NCBI GenBank assembly: GCA_022925895.1 | Contig: JAKSYS010000013.1 | Location: 213,354-277,353, forward strand | From: Fragilaria crotonensis | Lineage: Eukaryota; Bacillariophyta; Fragilariophyceae; Fragilariales; Fragilariaceae | Direction of reading: 5' to 3' | DNA length: 64,000 bases | Part shown: positions 11,427 to 21,415 of the stretch, in pieces | How the letters are laid out: every line of letters starts with the position of its first letter | Numbering within the stretch: the stretch's first letter is position 1 | Program-made: the position numbers and the translations under genes | Notes under the pieces: model-generated | Told to the model about the DNA's origin: nothing | Database searches by the model: none | The model's input: the letters and a program-made list of their open reading frames with translations, nothing else

Positions 11427-13252
11427 ATGAGTAATTCTACAACAATATCCAACGAAATGAAATTGATTGAGAACGCCAGGGATGGTCATCTTCTCGAGGT
11501 TACGAACCTCCTGCGTAGAGGGACAAACGTGAATGCTACAGATGAGAATGGCAACACAGCTCTTATCTTGGCAAGCACAAATGGTCTCTTGGATGTGGTT
11601 CGTGCCTTATTGGACCACGACGACATTGATGTGAATATCGAGGATAGTGATGACAACACTGCTCTTATCTATGCCAGCATATATGAGCATTTGGAAGTGG
11701 TTCGAGCTTTGTTGGATCATGACGGGGTGGATGTGAATGTCAAGAATAGTGACGGCGAGACATCTCTCATCATTGCAAGTACACACGGCTATTTGGATGT
11801 GGTTCGTGCTTTATTGGATCATGAAGAGGTGGATGTGAATATCACGAATGATGATGGCGAGACATCTCTAATCATTGCAAGTACACACGGCTATTTAGAA
11901 GTGGTTCGTGCTTTGTTGGATCATGCTGAGGTAGATGTGAATATCAAGGATGATTATGGCTGGACAGCCCTCATCTGGGCTAGTGACAACGGCCATGTGG
12001 ACGTGGCTCGTGATTTGTTGAATTACGATGGGGTGGATGTGAATATTCAGGATGAGTGGCTGGACAGCTCTCATTTGGGCCAGCGAAATGGCCATGCGGA
12101 AGTGGTTCGTGCTTTATTGGATTACGAAGGGGTGGATGTGAATGTCAAGAGAAATGATGGTGACGCAGCTCTTATCCGCGCCAGCGTGAATGACCATGTG
12201 GAAGCGGTGTGCGCTCTATTGGATCACGATGAGGTGGACGTGAATATCACGCATCATGATGGTTGCTCGGCTCTCATGTTGGCAAGTAGTTTCGGTCACT
12301 TCGAAGTGGTTCGTGCTTTACTGAATCACGAATTATAGATGTGAACATCACCAATGATCATTGCAACACAGCTGTGAACAATGCAAGCGAATACGGCCAT
12401 TTGGAAGTTGTTCGTGCTCTATTGAATCACAAAGGCACGAATGTGAATGTAAGGGATCGTGATGGCGACACAGCTCTCATCTTGGCAAGCAGAAGGGGGC
12501 ATTTGGAAGTGGCTCGTGTTTTGTTGAATCACGAGGGGCTGGATGTGAATGTCAAGGATAACGATGGCAACACAGCTCTCATCAACGCAAGCCATCATGG
12601 TCATTCGGAAGTTGTTCGTCTTTTATTGAATCATGATGGCGTGGATGAGACTATCGAGAATACAGGGGGCAACAGTGCTCTCATCTGCGAAAGTAAGAAG
12701 GGCAATGTGGACGTCGTTCCAGCCTTCTTGAAACACGAGCCTGTGGATTTGAATATCCAGAATAATGATGGTTGGACAGCCCTCATCTCTGCAAGCTATC
12801 ATGGCTATTCGGAAGTGGTCTGTGTTTTATTGAATCACGCTGACGTTGATGTGAACATCAAAAGTAATGATGGCAACTCAGGTCTCGCCTGCGCAAGCTA
12901 TAATGGCCGTTTGGAAGTGGTTCGAGCTCTTGTAAATCACGAGAAAGTGGATGCAAACATCAGGGATGATTACGGCTGGACAGCTCTCATCAAGGCAAGC
13001 AGCTTAGGCCGATTTGAAGTGGTTCGTGAGTTATTGAGTCACGAAGGAGTGGATGCGAATATCAAGGATAAAGAGGGTAGGACAGCTCTCATCGTGGCAA
13101 GCACTTATGGCAATTTGGAAGTGGTTCGTGCATTCTTGAACCAAGAAGGTGTGGATGCGAGTATCAAGGATAAAAAGGGCGAAACGGCTCTTGATAAGGC
13201 TCGCCAGAAGAAAAATGTTGCGGTTTCTCGTCTTTTGGAAGACTATGCATGA
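11427..13252 (+). CDS. Ankyrin-repeat protein, frameshifted
   Basis: The ATG at 11427 begins MSNSTTISNEMKLIENARDG. About seventeen ankyrin units of 34 residues (102 bp) follow, with consensus NxxGxTALIxASxxGHLEVVRALLDHxGVDVNI. The frame ends at a stop at 12336-12338 (after ALLNHEL), but the repeats continue without loss one base out of frame from 12339 (IDVNITND) to 13252, so one base is missing there. A second oddity is at about 12055-12090, where the expected GWTALIWASE is read one base off as LDSSHLGQ, then frame returns: two compensating indels. As a whole it would be a ~608-aa pure ankyrin scaffold with no other domain, probably cytosolic and protein-binding. The array ends in a Lys-rich degenerate unit, a normal C-terminal cap. 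It could be a recent pseudogene or carry sequence errors. Confidence 0.85.
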
Positions 13253-14603
13253 TTGCAGAGACAGGACGCTCCACAGGTTGCCAAATGGATTGGGCCGGTC
13301 CTGCATTGATGTAGGCGCTTCTGTTAGCCTACCCGTTTTAGAAGTGCCCGAATCTCGACTGCCAGACTCCCCGTTCGATATGAAAGACCTGAGAAATTCC
13401 ACGAAACGGTTTGCGAACGTGATGCAAAGATACAGAGTCGTCTTCACCTATGCACACTCGGGTTGACCAAGACGCAAGCCAATTGAGATCGAGTTCCCTC
13501 GAAGATTGATTGTGGTGATGGGATCCTGGCTGGACTTGTGTAGTCAGGTACTCGAAACGCTTGACACCGATTCGATGAAGACTTTTCTAGATTCTGAGTC
13601 CAACGAAGCATCGAAGCATCGAAGCATCGAAAATACCATAGAGAAAAACACCGTGTTCAGGATACACAAGCGGGAGAAATTTCACAGTTTATAATTGAAA
13701 GTGCGGAGTAAACGACTTACTACCTGGTAGCAGACGCTGTACAGGCCTTCGACGTCTTGGATGACGCTGCCGAATGCTCCTTCGATTTCATCATAATACG
13801 CAAAGGAGGAAACGATCCGGTTGCGCGAATCTGCAGACGAGGTGATGCGAAGAGACATGACGCAGTTGCGATGCGCGGCGAAGCTTGAGAGAGAACGGTG
13901 CTTCTATAATAATCGGCACTTGTCTTCGACCGGCTGTACTAGGTATCATAGCCACGATTGTACGACGAGGGCCTGGCACAGAGTTACCTACCGACAATGA
14001 GATGAGGAGTTTCTTGGCAGAGTTGGGGGCACATCTACGTTTAGATACGTTCTCGACCGTGGCGTAGGTGGCCTTATCGGTTGCTGGGTACAAGTACCAG
14101 GTACAATCTCCACGTTTGTTGTTGTGACAGTCAGATCCAATTCTCCCAAACCGCACGTAGGCACTCGTTGTCCACTCGGATGTTGACATTTCATTCATGA
14201 TGGAATCCAACCACGTATAACTTATACACTGCATTACATACACTAAGATACAACAATATTGTGATATCCGTGTCGCGTCTCCGTAGTATTGCCATCTCCA
14301 TTTCAACCATGTTCAATACGATCAGGAATTCGAAAGCTCCATGGCGTCCGTGTTGCCTGTTCAGGTTGAATGTATTGGTGCAGGTCTGTTGTTCCGGGAG
14401 TCGGGATTGGGGAACCAACGATAGCCGATCATGCCTGCTGATTCTGTTTCGTTCCTGGTGCTTGCAGTGTCCTAATAATAGAACGGCATTTGTTTCAGAC
14501 TGGATACTGGGTAACTTATTCCCTTCAATGATAAAACCAAGAATTTTTAGTCTAATACTATCTACGTAGTATGAACTAGAACCTGTTAGTGCAGTTGGAA
14601 CTC
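13253..14603. other. Intergenic; no supported gene
   Basis: Frames at 13149-13466 (plus) and 13791-14607 (minus) are open but show no domain, repeat or membrane pattern I can name. A short tandem repeat, GAAGCATC repeated three times, lies at 13608-13631. The stretch between the ankyrin gene and the hydroxylase relic is otherwise plain. Confidence 0.35.
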
Positions 14604-15526
14604 TCAAGTACGTGTTTCAGACACCCAGTTGGTGAGCGCGTATCGATCCACTGACGATGGCAACACCATGTGCTCCACCAGGTCGCTTTGAAAAATGACC
14701 AGAGTTCCTCCTTTCGGGACAATATCGAATGACTCCTCCCGATCCTTTGGATTCGCCCAACATCGCAGCATTCCTCCATCGGACTCTTGTCGATCTGGCT
14801 CGTTCAGATATAAAATGACTGTCGTGACTCGTTGTCGATAGTCCGAGAGGCGCCACCATTCCAAAAGACCCAACTCGGACAGTGTCGACGCAGGCATCCG
14901 TGTCGCGAGTACGACGCTTTGGAATCCCCTGGATACAGTGCCAATTGACAGGGTCGAGGAACCACCACGTGACGATGCTGAGCTGGATGAGACAATGTTG
15001 CAGTTGTTGTTGTCGGAGTTGTAGATGAAGCCGTATTGACGCCATTGCCATGGTATCCAGAGTCTTGTAATGCCTGTTCGACCCCGCGAATAAAGCGAAC
15101 GCAGTACATCAAGTGTTCACTGCAATGTCATCATTTGTATCATCGACGACACCATTTGTTCTTATTGCGCTACTACTACTACTTGTAGTACTACTACTCT
15201 TCATGTTTGTGTTGACCTCATCTTGAATCCAAAGGATACAATCCTGTCTGACATCGTCATCATTCCCACTTGTTTCCATGACAAGATGTTTCTGTTTTAT
15301 ATAATTCTCATTCCACGTCGTGCCGCATACTTGTTCCTTGATAGTGCCGCAGGCAGTACAACAATCCCTCGTTGTTGTAGTTCCTTGACATGATGAGGTT
15401 GAATGAGTGTACTCGTTTGTTGACAACGACAGTGATGAGGAATGTCGACATTGTCAGGATGTAGATCCGTCCGATGGTAGGCTCCACAAGTAGTCCAACA
15501 AGACCGGCACAAATGGCAAGTGCCAT
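14604..15526 (-). pseudogene. Prolyl 4-hydroxylase-like 2OG-Fe(II) oxygenase, multiply frameshifted
   Basis: Read on the minus strand, family features occur in order but in changing frames: a hydrophobic N-terminal segment from the ATG at 15526 (MALAICAGLVGLL), IQPHHVKELQQRGIVVLPAA at about 15400, a segment ending VRQDCILWIQDEV at about 15220, CQLALYPGDSKASYSRH at about 14930, and the C-terminal core VTTVILYLNE, DGGMLRCW, KGGTLVIFQSDLVEHMVLP, ending at 14604. In the family the YSRH stretch is followed by xD of the HxD iron site; here the frame breaks exactly there. The distal His (VEHMVL) and a following Arg (SSVDRYAL) remain. At least four frame changes are needed, too many for introns at these points. 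It is either a pseudogene or a poorly resolved stretch. Confidence 0.65.
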
Positions 15527-16119
15527 GATTGTATCAGGAGATGGTGGTGCTGTTGTACTTGTTGTTGTTTTTGTTGTTGTGGATGTTTGTCGTGGTAGTT
15601 GTAGTCGTTGCTTGTTGGTTTGTATGTGACCCGTGGCAGAGGACAAAAGTCGTTGCCACTTGAATATATTGACTTCCTTTGTTCTGGAACGAGAGGCAGG
15701 GTTGTGAGAGAGAGGGAGGCGGAGGGACAGATCAAGTTAGTCTTGCTTCAGGATCACTTCACACTTCAGTTACACCAGGAATTTAAGAACTTCAAAGTAC
15801 ACGTAGCTCAAGTTGAGGTGAGTTGCGCAAGAGTGTGCAAGACGAGAGTGGGGTGGACTTTTTTCCGTGTCTGGGGCAGCTGTGATTTTGTGTTTTGTGA
15901 GGCCAGTGCGCGTTTGCGTATGGCTGGATTCACGAACAGGATTCGCGAGGTAGAGCTCTACGTACTAGTACCACGATTTTTTTAATGCGTGCGCATCGAA
16001 AATAGATTTATGCGTCGAATCACTTGCTTCTCAACCCCATTGACCTTGACAGTCCATACCTTCACCAATTCTTGATATTCCGTGGAGCTTCTTGAAGATA
16101 TTTCATCTCCTTGTTCATC
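15527..16119. other. Intergenic; no gene seen
   Basis: The first part encodes low-complexity Thr/Gln-rich frames on the minus strand (trinucleotide-like 'gttgtt' runs at 15550-15600) that may be the leader of the broken hydroxylase. The rest shows nothing recognisable apart from a short hairpin at about 16083-16145 (GTGGAGCTTC pairing with GAAGCTCCAC). Confidence 0.35.
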
Positions 16120-16500
16120 ATGAGTGAAAACACGCTGAAGCTCCACAGAAATCGGATCAGGTATCAGTTCGTTAGAAGTAGTTTCAACGCTGTTTTGCAA
16201 GATTCACGACTTCATGAAGTTTGGTGGCAAGCGGACACATTGCTGGATGAAATCAATACAAGGTGCCAGCTTCAAGATGATTTGAAGGTGAAAAAGTCAG
16301 AGCTTCTACGTGTTGTGGGAAAGGAGTACCATGAGAAGTCCATTGAGGGTAACATCTTTGTCGGTGGTGGCGGCGAACAACTGAAGCTTTTTCGACACGA
16401 CTTCAAAGCAAGGGAAGACGGAAAGCAACAGAAGTACAATTTCTTTCAGGTTTCTGTAAAGGATGTCCCCAATCCTACCCGACCGCATCCAATTCAGTAG
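16120..16500 (+). CDS. Unrecognised ORF upstream of the transposase relic
   Basis: The ATG at 16120 opens a 126-aa frame (MSENTLKLHRNRIRYQF...) that is basic, has a Gly run (GGGG) and shows no known domain. It is in the same orientation as the DDE transposase relic and ends about 100 bp before it, so it may be part of the same element. It could equally be chance. Confidence 0.3.
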   Translation: MSENTLKLHRNRIRYQFVRSSFNAVLQDSRLHEVWWQADTLLDEINTRCQLQDDLKVKKSELLRVVGKEYHEKSIEGNIFVGGGGEQLKLFRHDFKAREDGKQQKYNFFQVSVKDVPNPTRPHPIQ

Positions 16501-16605
16501 CTTGAAAGAGCAAAATGCCTCACACCTGCTGCCTCCAAGGACTCGTCAACATGTTGACTTCACCACATCATCCTCCTCGCAATTTTTTCGGCTGTTCCTG
16601 GACCT

Positions 16606-19185
16606 GTGAATACTAAGAAGCGTAAGCTTGCTTCTGACCAAGCAAACGAAACTCAGATAGAGGAAACAACCCCTACTAGTTCCTTGTTGATCCTCACCGC
16701 TCAAGAACCGTCGCTGCAATTATCCTCGTATTGGGAATCTGGCGATTCCAGAAAGCTCTTCGCACCAAAGTTGTATTATGGCACTGATTGCGATGTTCGG
16801 AAAGCTGTCATGGATCGAATTGAAAAATTGGAGATGGTTAACAGTATTGCTGCAGATTGGAGGACACTTGTAGATGGTGGCGATCAAGAGGATTTGTGTT
16901 CAGAACACGACATCTTTATGATCAGGCATCGGAGCATGTACCTTGCATGTGCCTTGCGAAAATTTGTCGACGAGGCGAGCAAAACATCGAGGTGGACATG
17001 GCAGCAATGTATCGAGTACTCAATTGGATTGATGAATGATGTCGGAGTTGAAAGCTACTCCCATTGGCGACCACTGGCAAGGTGGCACAGACGACTGGCC
17101 TACAGCCCGAAAGGCACCTTTATCAAATCACCTGTACCCAAAAATTGCTTGCCACCGTTCTTTATCGAGAATCCAGACGCAATGGATGCTTTCAGGAAAC
17201 ATGGAGTAAGCATTCTGAAAGAACTGTCGGTGGAAAGAATGCACACGTACGTGCTTGAAACATTGATTCCAACGATGATGGCAAGAGTTGAGCGAGGCAT
17301 CGAGGAGACTTCTGACAATTCGCAAGAAAATGACCTTGTTACACCGCCAGTGCTGGAGCTATCGCAAGAGACGAAGAGCTTCCTTCAAAGTTACCGTTTA
17401 TCTAAGATATCCATTGCCACAGTTGTTCGATGGATGCATGCCACGGGTTTCAGATACAAAAACCGCAGCAAGCATTATTTTGTTGATGGACACGAGAAGG
17501 CGGAAACACTTGCTTATCGGCCTGTCTTCACAAAGCGATACATCGCTCATGAAGTTCAAGCTCATCGGTGGGTTCAGCTTAGTCTTGTAGCTTCTAAAAT
17601 TCTAGAGGCACAAGATTCGGTTGCAAAAACTGTGGCTATCATTACGTAGATCCTATCAGTAATGTTGAGATGGTGGAATATCACGTTGACGCCATTTCGA
17701 GTGAAGCAGTGGCGGATATAGTAGGGACGGCGTTCTTTGGAGCACACTTAAGCATACGACGGGACACAAGCAAGCCAATAGTCATCTTTGTCGGGCAGGA
17801 CGAGGCCATCTTTAAGCAGTTCTCGTTTCTTTCAAAGATGTGGACAGGTCCCAAAGGCGAGCGTCCTCTCCTCCCCAAGGATGAAGGAGCGGGGTGATGA
17901 TATCATCATTTATCTGCAGGGAATATGGTTTGATCCAAGAATTAGATCAAAACACACTAGACTCGGTGAACGAGATACGGCAAGGAACGAGATATGCCGA
18001 TGAAGAAGCAGCAATGGAAGTCTTAGGCTCTTCCCTTAAGCCCCTTCTATTAGCTGGCAAGTCGCCATTCCTAACATACTTCGACTACGGGGAAAACAAA
18101 GAGGGCTACTGGGATTATAATCACATGGTGCTACAGTTCGAAGATGTCGTTGATTGTCTAAAGGTTATGCATCCACAGGTCCATTTTGTATTTCTATTCG
18201 ATCATTCATCAGGACACGCAAAGCAGCGCCCCGATGGTCTCAATGCAGCTAAAATGAATAGATCATTTGGTGGAAAATGCCCAGTCATGCACCCGACTGT
18301 CATTGAAAGGGAATCCGGCTTCCTCGGTCCATATGCACGTATCCTGGAGCCCGGCCAAACTCAGCGATTGACATTTACCGAAGTTGATGTTGGACCTTTC
18401 TGGATGATACCAAACGAACGCATTCTCAGTCGCCTTGATCAAGTCGATGGCGATCCGTCAAATGTCTCAAGAAACAAATCCGAATTAATCCTCGAACTAC
18501 GTCGTCAAGGCATTAACACCAAAGGAAAGAACAAAAGAACTGATCGCTATTTGTATCGACAAAAATATCCCGATCAATCGCGAAGTTCCTAAAATAAAGG
18601 AAGGTTGTGGGAAAGGCAAAGGGTTTGCTTCAGGTGTTGTGGGAGCGAGGATATATTGATATGAACAAGCTGTCAAGCTATACACTTACCGGCAGGAAGG
18701 ATGAGCTCGGAAACGTGGACTTGAGCTTGAGTTTGCGCCATCTAATGGCGATGTGTTCTGATTTCTTGAACGAAGAAAGCATGATGGAGCATGTCGGAGC
18801 AAAAATTGGCGTGGAAGTCATGCTAACCCCCAAGTGTCATGCCGAAATAGCAGGTGAAGGCGTTGAGTACATGTGGGCATGCAGCAAAGGTGCATACCGC
18901 AATCTCACCTTAAAAGAAAAGAAAGGGAAGGAAAATTTCATGGCAGGCGTTAGATATTCTTTGTCGGAGAAAGTCCTTTCAATTGAACGCATTCGAAAAT
19001 TTGCGAAACGAGCTCGTCAATATCTTCTTGCTTACCACGCCATTGATAGCGGGCAAGTCAGTGCTGAAATACAGCAAGACTGTGCAAAGTATGGTCCTGT
19101 TGCATTGGAGAAACTGCTTCGGGAGTTCAAAACACATCGATGTGTAATGGACTTCGATTTCAAGTTTGTGATGAATCCAGATTAG
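16606..19185 (+). pseudogene. DDE-type transposase relic (unclassified family)
   Basis: Four plus-strand segments make up one protein: 16606-17620, 17620-17890, 17890-18540 and 18607-19185, joined by one-base frame changes. The first segment has a basic start (KKRK) and a helix-rich DNA-binding-like part ending SIATVVRWMHATGFRYKNR. Next comes VIFVGQDEAIFKQF (first acidic residue), then KDEGAG|VMISSFICREYG, then HFVFLFDHSSGHAKQRPDG (second Asp), and finally CHAEIAGEGVEYMW (the likely third acidic residue). These three blocks match the layout of a widespread eukaryotic DDE family seen in fungi, cnidarians and algae; I cannot name the superfamily. Frame changes lie in an A5 run (about 17622), a G4 run (about 17893), near A4 at 18527, and near 18605, so the copy is inactive as written. 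No terminal repeats were found. Confidence 0.65.
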
Positions 19186-19677
19186 AAACCTCGATCCATT
19201 TGCGTTTGCGTAGACTTAGTATACTTTCTACGTCTGAACAAAAACATTGAATACTACGACCTACGTGGTGGGGCTACCTCGTGTACCCAGAATATGCATC
19301 CAGCCATAGGCAGCCACAGCAATGGACTCAAAGTCCGAATACCGTGTAACCGCCAAAAACCAATTATGACCAGCGACTACTGCATAATACTACTATATTA
19401 CTTGAAGACTGAGTTCTGAGTTCTGAGTGCTGAGTACTAGTACCTTGTACAGTACCTTCTACTGTACCTTGTACTACTACGACACTACCGGTAGTTGTAC
19501 GACGCCCTTTTATGCATAGTGGGCCCAATACCCAATCGACGGAGCATGACAAGCATGTACTGTACTACATATACAGTAGTAGTAAAAAATTAATACAGAT
19601 ACTAACAACTGCTATATTTGTTAGAGTCTTAAACTGAGAGAGTCGAACTGCGCAGTGTTTATCTAGAACAGCATCAC
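19186..19677. other. Intergenic, GTAC-rich
   Basis: No gene is seen. The part 19420-19560 is a dense mix of 'agtactagtacc', 'gtaccttgtac' and 'gttctgagt' words. It separates the transposase relic from the convergent membrane-protein gene. Confidence 0.4.
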
Positions 19678-20574
19678 TCAGTATTGCAACTTCTCAGATG
19701 GCTCATACTCGTAAATATCCGGAGGAGCCGTGGGAACAACTGCAATCGTCGGTAGGACTGCTGCCGGCGTAACTCCTTTCGAAATGTCCTCTTCGTCATA
19801 CGTTGTTGTTGTAGTTGTAGTTGGAAGAGAAGTTGGCGTTGTTACAGTTGGTACTGCCGGAGCGACATTGCTACACCTACAGCAGCATAACATGAGCTGC
19901 CGTGGCGGGTTGCATGTTTTGCGATGAAGGTGTCGCGAGGCATGACATATACGTCGAATGTACTGATGCCAGTTGCATGCCGCGAGGTGACCACCAAAAA
20001 TGATGATGAATATAAATGCTGACCCCGCGAGAAATTCTGCAACAAGAACGGATGTCATCAAGAGAATGGAATCCACCATGGCGAAAATGTAATACAGGAT
20101 ACGAAGGCACCGTATGTATTTCGACATGTGGAAAAGGGCGGCCGAGATGAAATAGATGCAGGTGGCAATGATCTCAATGGCGTTGACCGCCAGAAAGGCA
20201 GCAAGAGCCAAGGAGGCACCAGTTATCATGACAACGGGACTGCAGACCTGGCAGAAGTGGGGTTTTCGGTATTCCTCGGTTCCGGCAGAGGGACCTTGGG
20301 CTTTGTCATCGACTGGAATGCCAACCGCGGAAGGCATACCAGGTTTAAAGTCTTCATAGGCAGTCCACCATGGATTACCTGGGATGAGAAAGCGCGTATC
20401 GATCGTCACAGATGCGTTCTCAGGATGTAATGTTGAAATCCATGTCACGTAGGAAGAATTTGGGTTCGCATCCATGTGGCTGGCGAGGTGCTCGCGAATC
20501 AAGGTCGTTCCCTGCTCCACGGCCTGGGCGGCTTGCGCACGAGCTTCTTCGTCTGAGTGTGTAGTGCTCATCAT
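19678..20574 (-). CDS. Multi-pass membrane protein of unknown function (298 aa)
   Basis: The frame opens with tandem ATGs at 20574/20571 and a soluble N-terminal part of about 105 residues (acidic, Ala/Gln-rich, with NPWWTAYEDF). Two long hydrophobic blocks follow, at about residues 110-148 and 158-200, each long enough for two helices, so about four membrane segments. After a basic Cys/His-rich loop (CNPPRQLMLCCCRC) comes a Thr/Pro-rich C-terminal tail ending YEYEPSEKLQY. I do not recognise the family. The intact 298-codon frame, sensible start and hydrophobic pattern support a real gene. Introns were not needed. Confidence 0.7.
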   Translation of the reverse strand: MMSTTHSDEEARAQAAQAVEQGTTLIREHLASHMDANPNSSYVTWISTLHPENASVTIDTRFLIPGNPWWTAYEDFKPGMPSAVGIPVDDKAQGPSAGTEEYRKPHFCQVCSPVVMITGASLALAAFLAVNAIEIIATCIYFISAALFHMSKYIRCLRILYYIFAMVDSILLMTSVLVAEFLAGSAFIFIIIFGGHLAACNWHQYIRRICHASRHLHRKTCNPPRQLMLCCCRCSNVAPAVPTVTTPTSLPTTTTTTTYDEEDISKGVTPAAVLPTIAVVPTAPPDIYEYEPSEKLQY

Positions 20575-21415
20575 GGAGGCACACGAAGGATCGTCACCAG
20601 GGAGTGGTCTTTATGGTCCTAATAAATGAGAGACGTATTCAAGGAACGTTTTTGTCAAAAGGGTGAGACGACGGATGTTCTCTGAACAGAGTCTTTATAT
20701 GCACTTCATTTTGTATTCATATATATATATACAACATGGAATTTCGGGGATTATACAATTAACTCGTGGCCTCCCTTTCTATCGGAAAGAGCGCGAACAA
20801 AGCATTCGTTGATGATTTGTGCTGTATGTCATACTACCAGGTACCTTGTACCTCGTACTACTAGTAGTAGCGGTATTGTACTTGAACCTGGTACATCGGA
20901 GTCCAACTGTGTGCTTCTATTCCGGAGCGTACTTGTACGGTAGAATGTACAATGCTGTAGTATTCAAATACTCGAGTATGTGACTTCACCTTTCATTTTC
21001 AGTCATGACACCACCGAAAGTGCAACATGTTATATAGATATATTCATATCTGTAATCTGTACAGTGTACAGTAGTCTCTCTACTACCGGTAGTGGAGCGG
21101 TGGAGTACTTGTATTGCACTACCATTCGTCCTAAGTATTGACACGCTGCAGTACTGTCGTACTGGCAGTTGCGTACCTTTCGTCCTAAGTACTGAAACGC
21201 TGCAGTACTGTCGTACTGGCAATACGGAATACGGTGCAATAGTACTCCGAGTACGGGGTACAGTAACGAACGTAACACAGTACTTGTACTACCGGTAGAG
21301 AACAGATTGTTGAGATGGCAGCATCGGACATTGGTGATTGTGAGGCCTCCTCATTAAACTGTAGTCTATAGCACTGTCAATAGAGTATTGTAAATCAGTG
21401 GAAACATCGCACGTA
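20575..21415. other. Intergenic with GTAC-rich sequence and a 54-bp tandem pair
   Basis: No gene is seen. A 54-bp unit (start TTCGTCCTAAGTA) occurs twice in tandem at 21125-21178 and 21179-21232 with few differences. Around it the words GTACTGTAC, TACCGGTAG and TACTAGTAG are very frequent (20820-21300). A short TA microsatellite lies at about 20719-20732. Confidence 0.55.
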
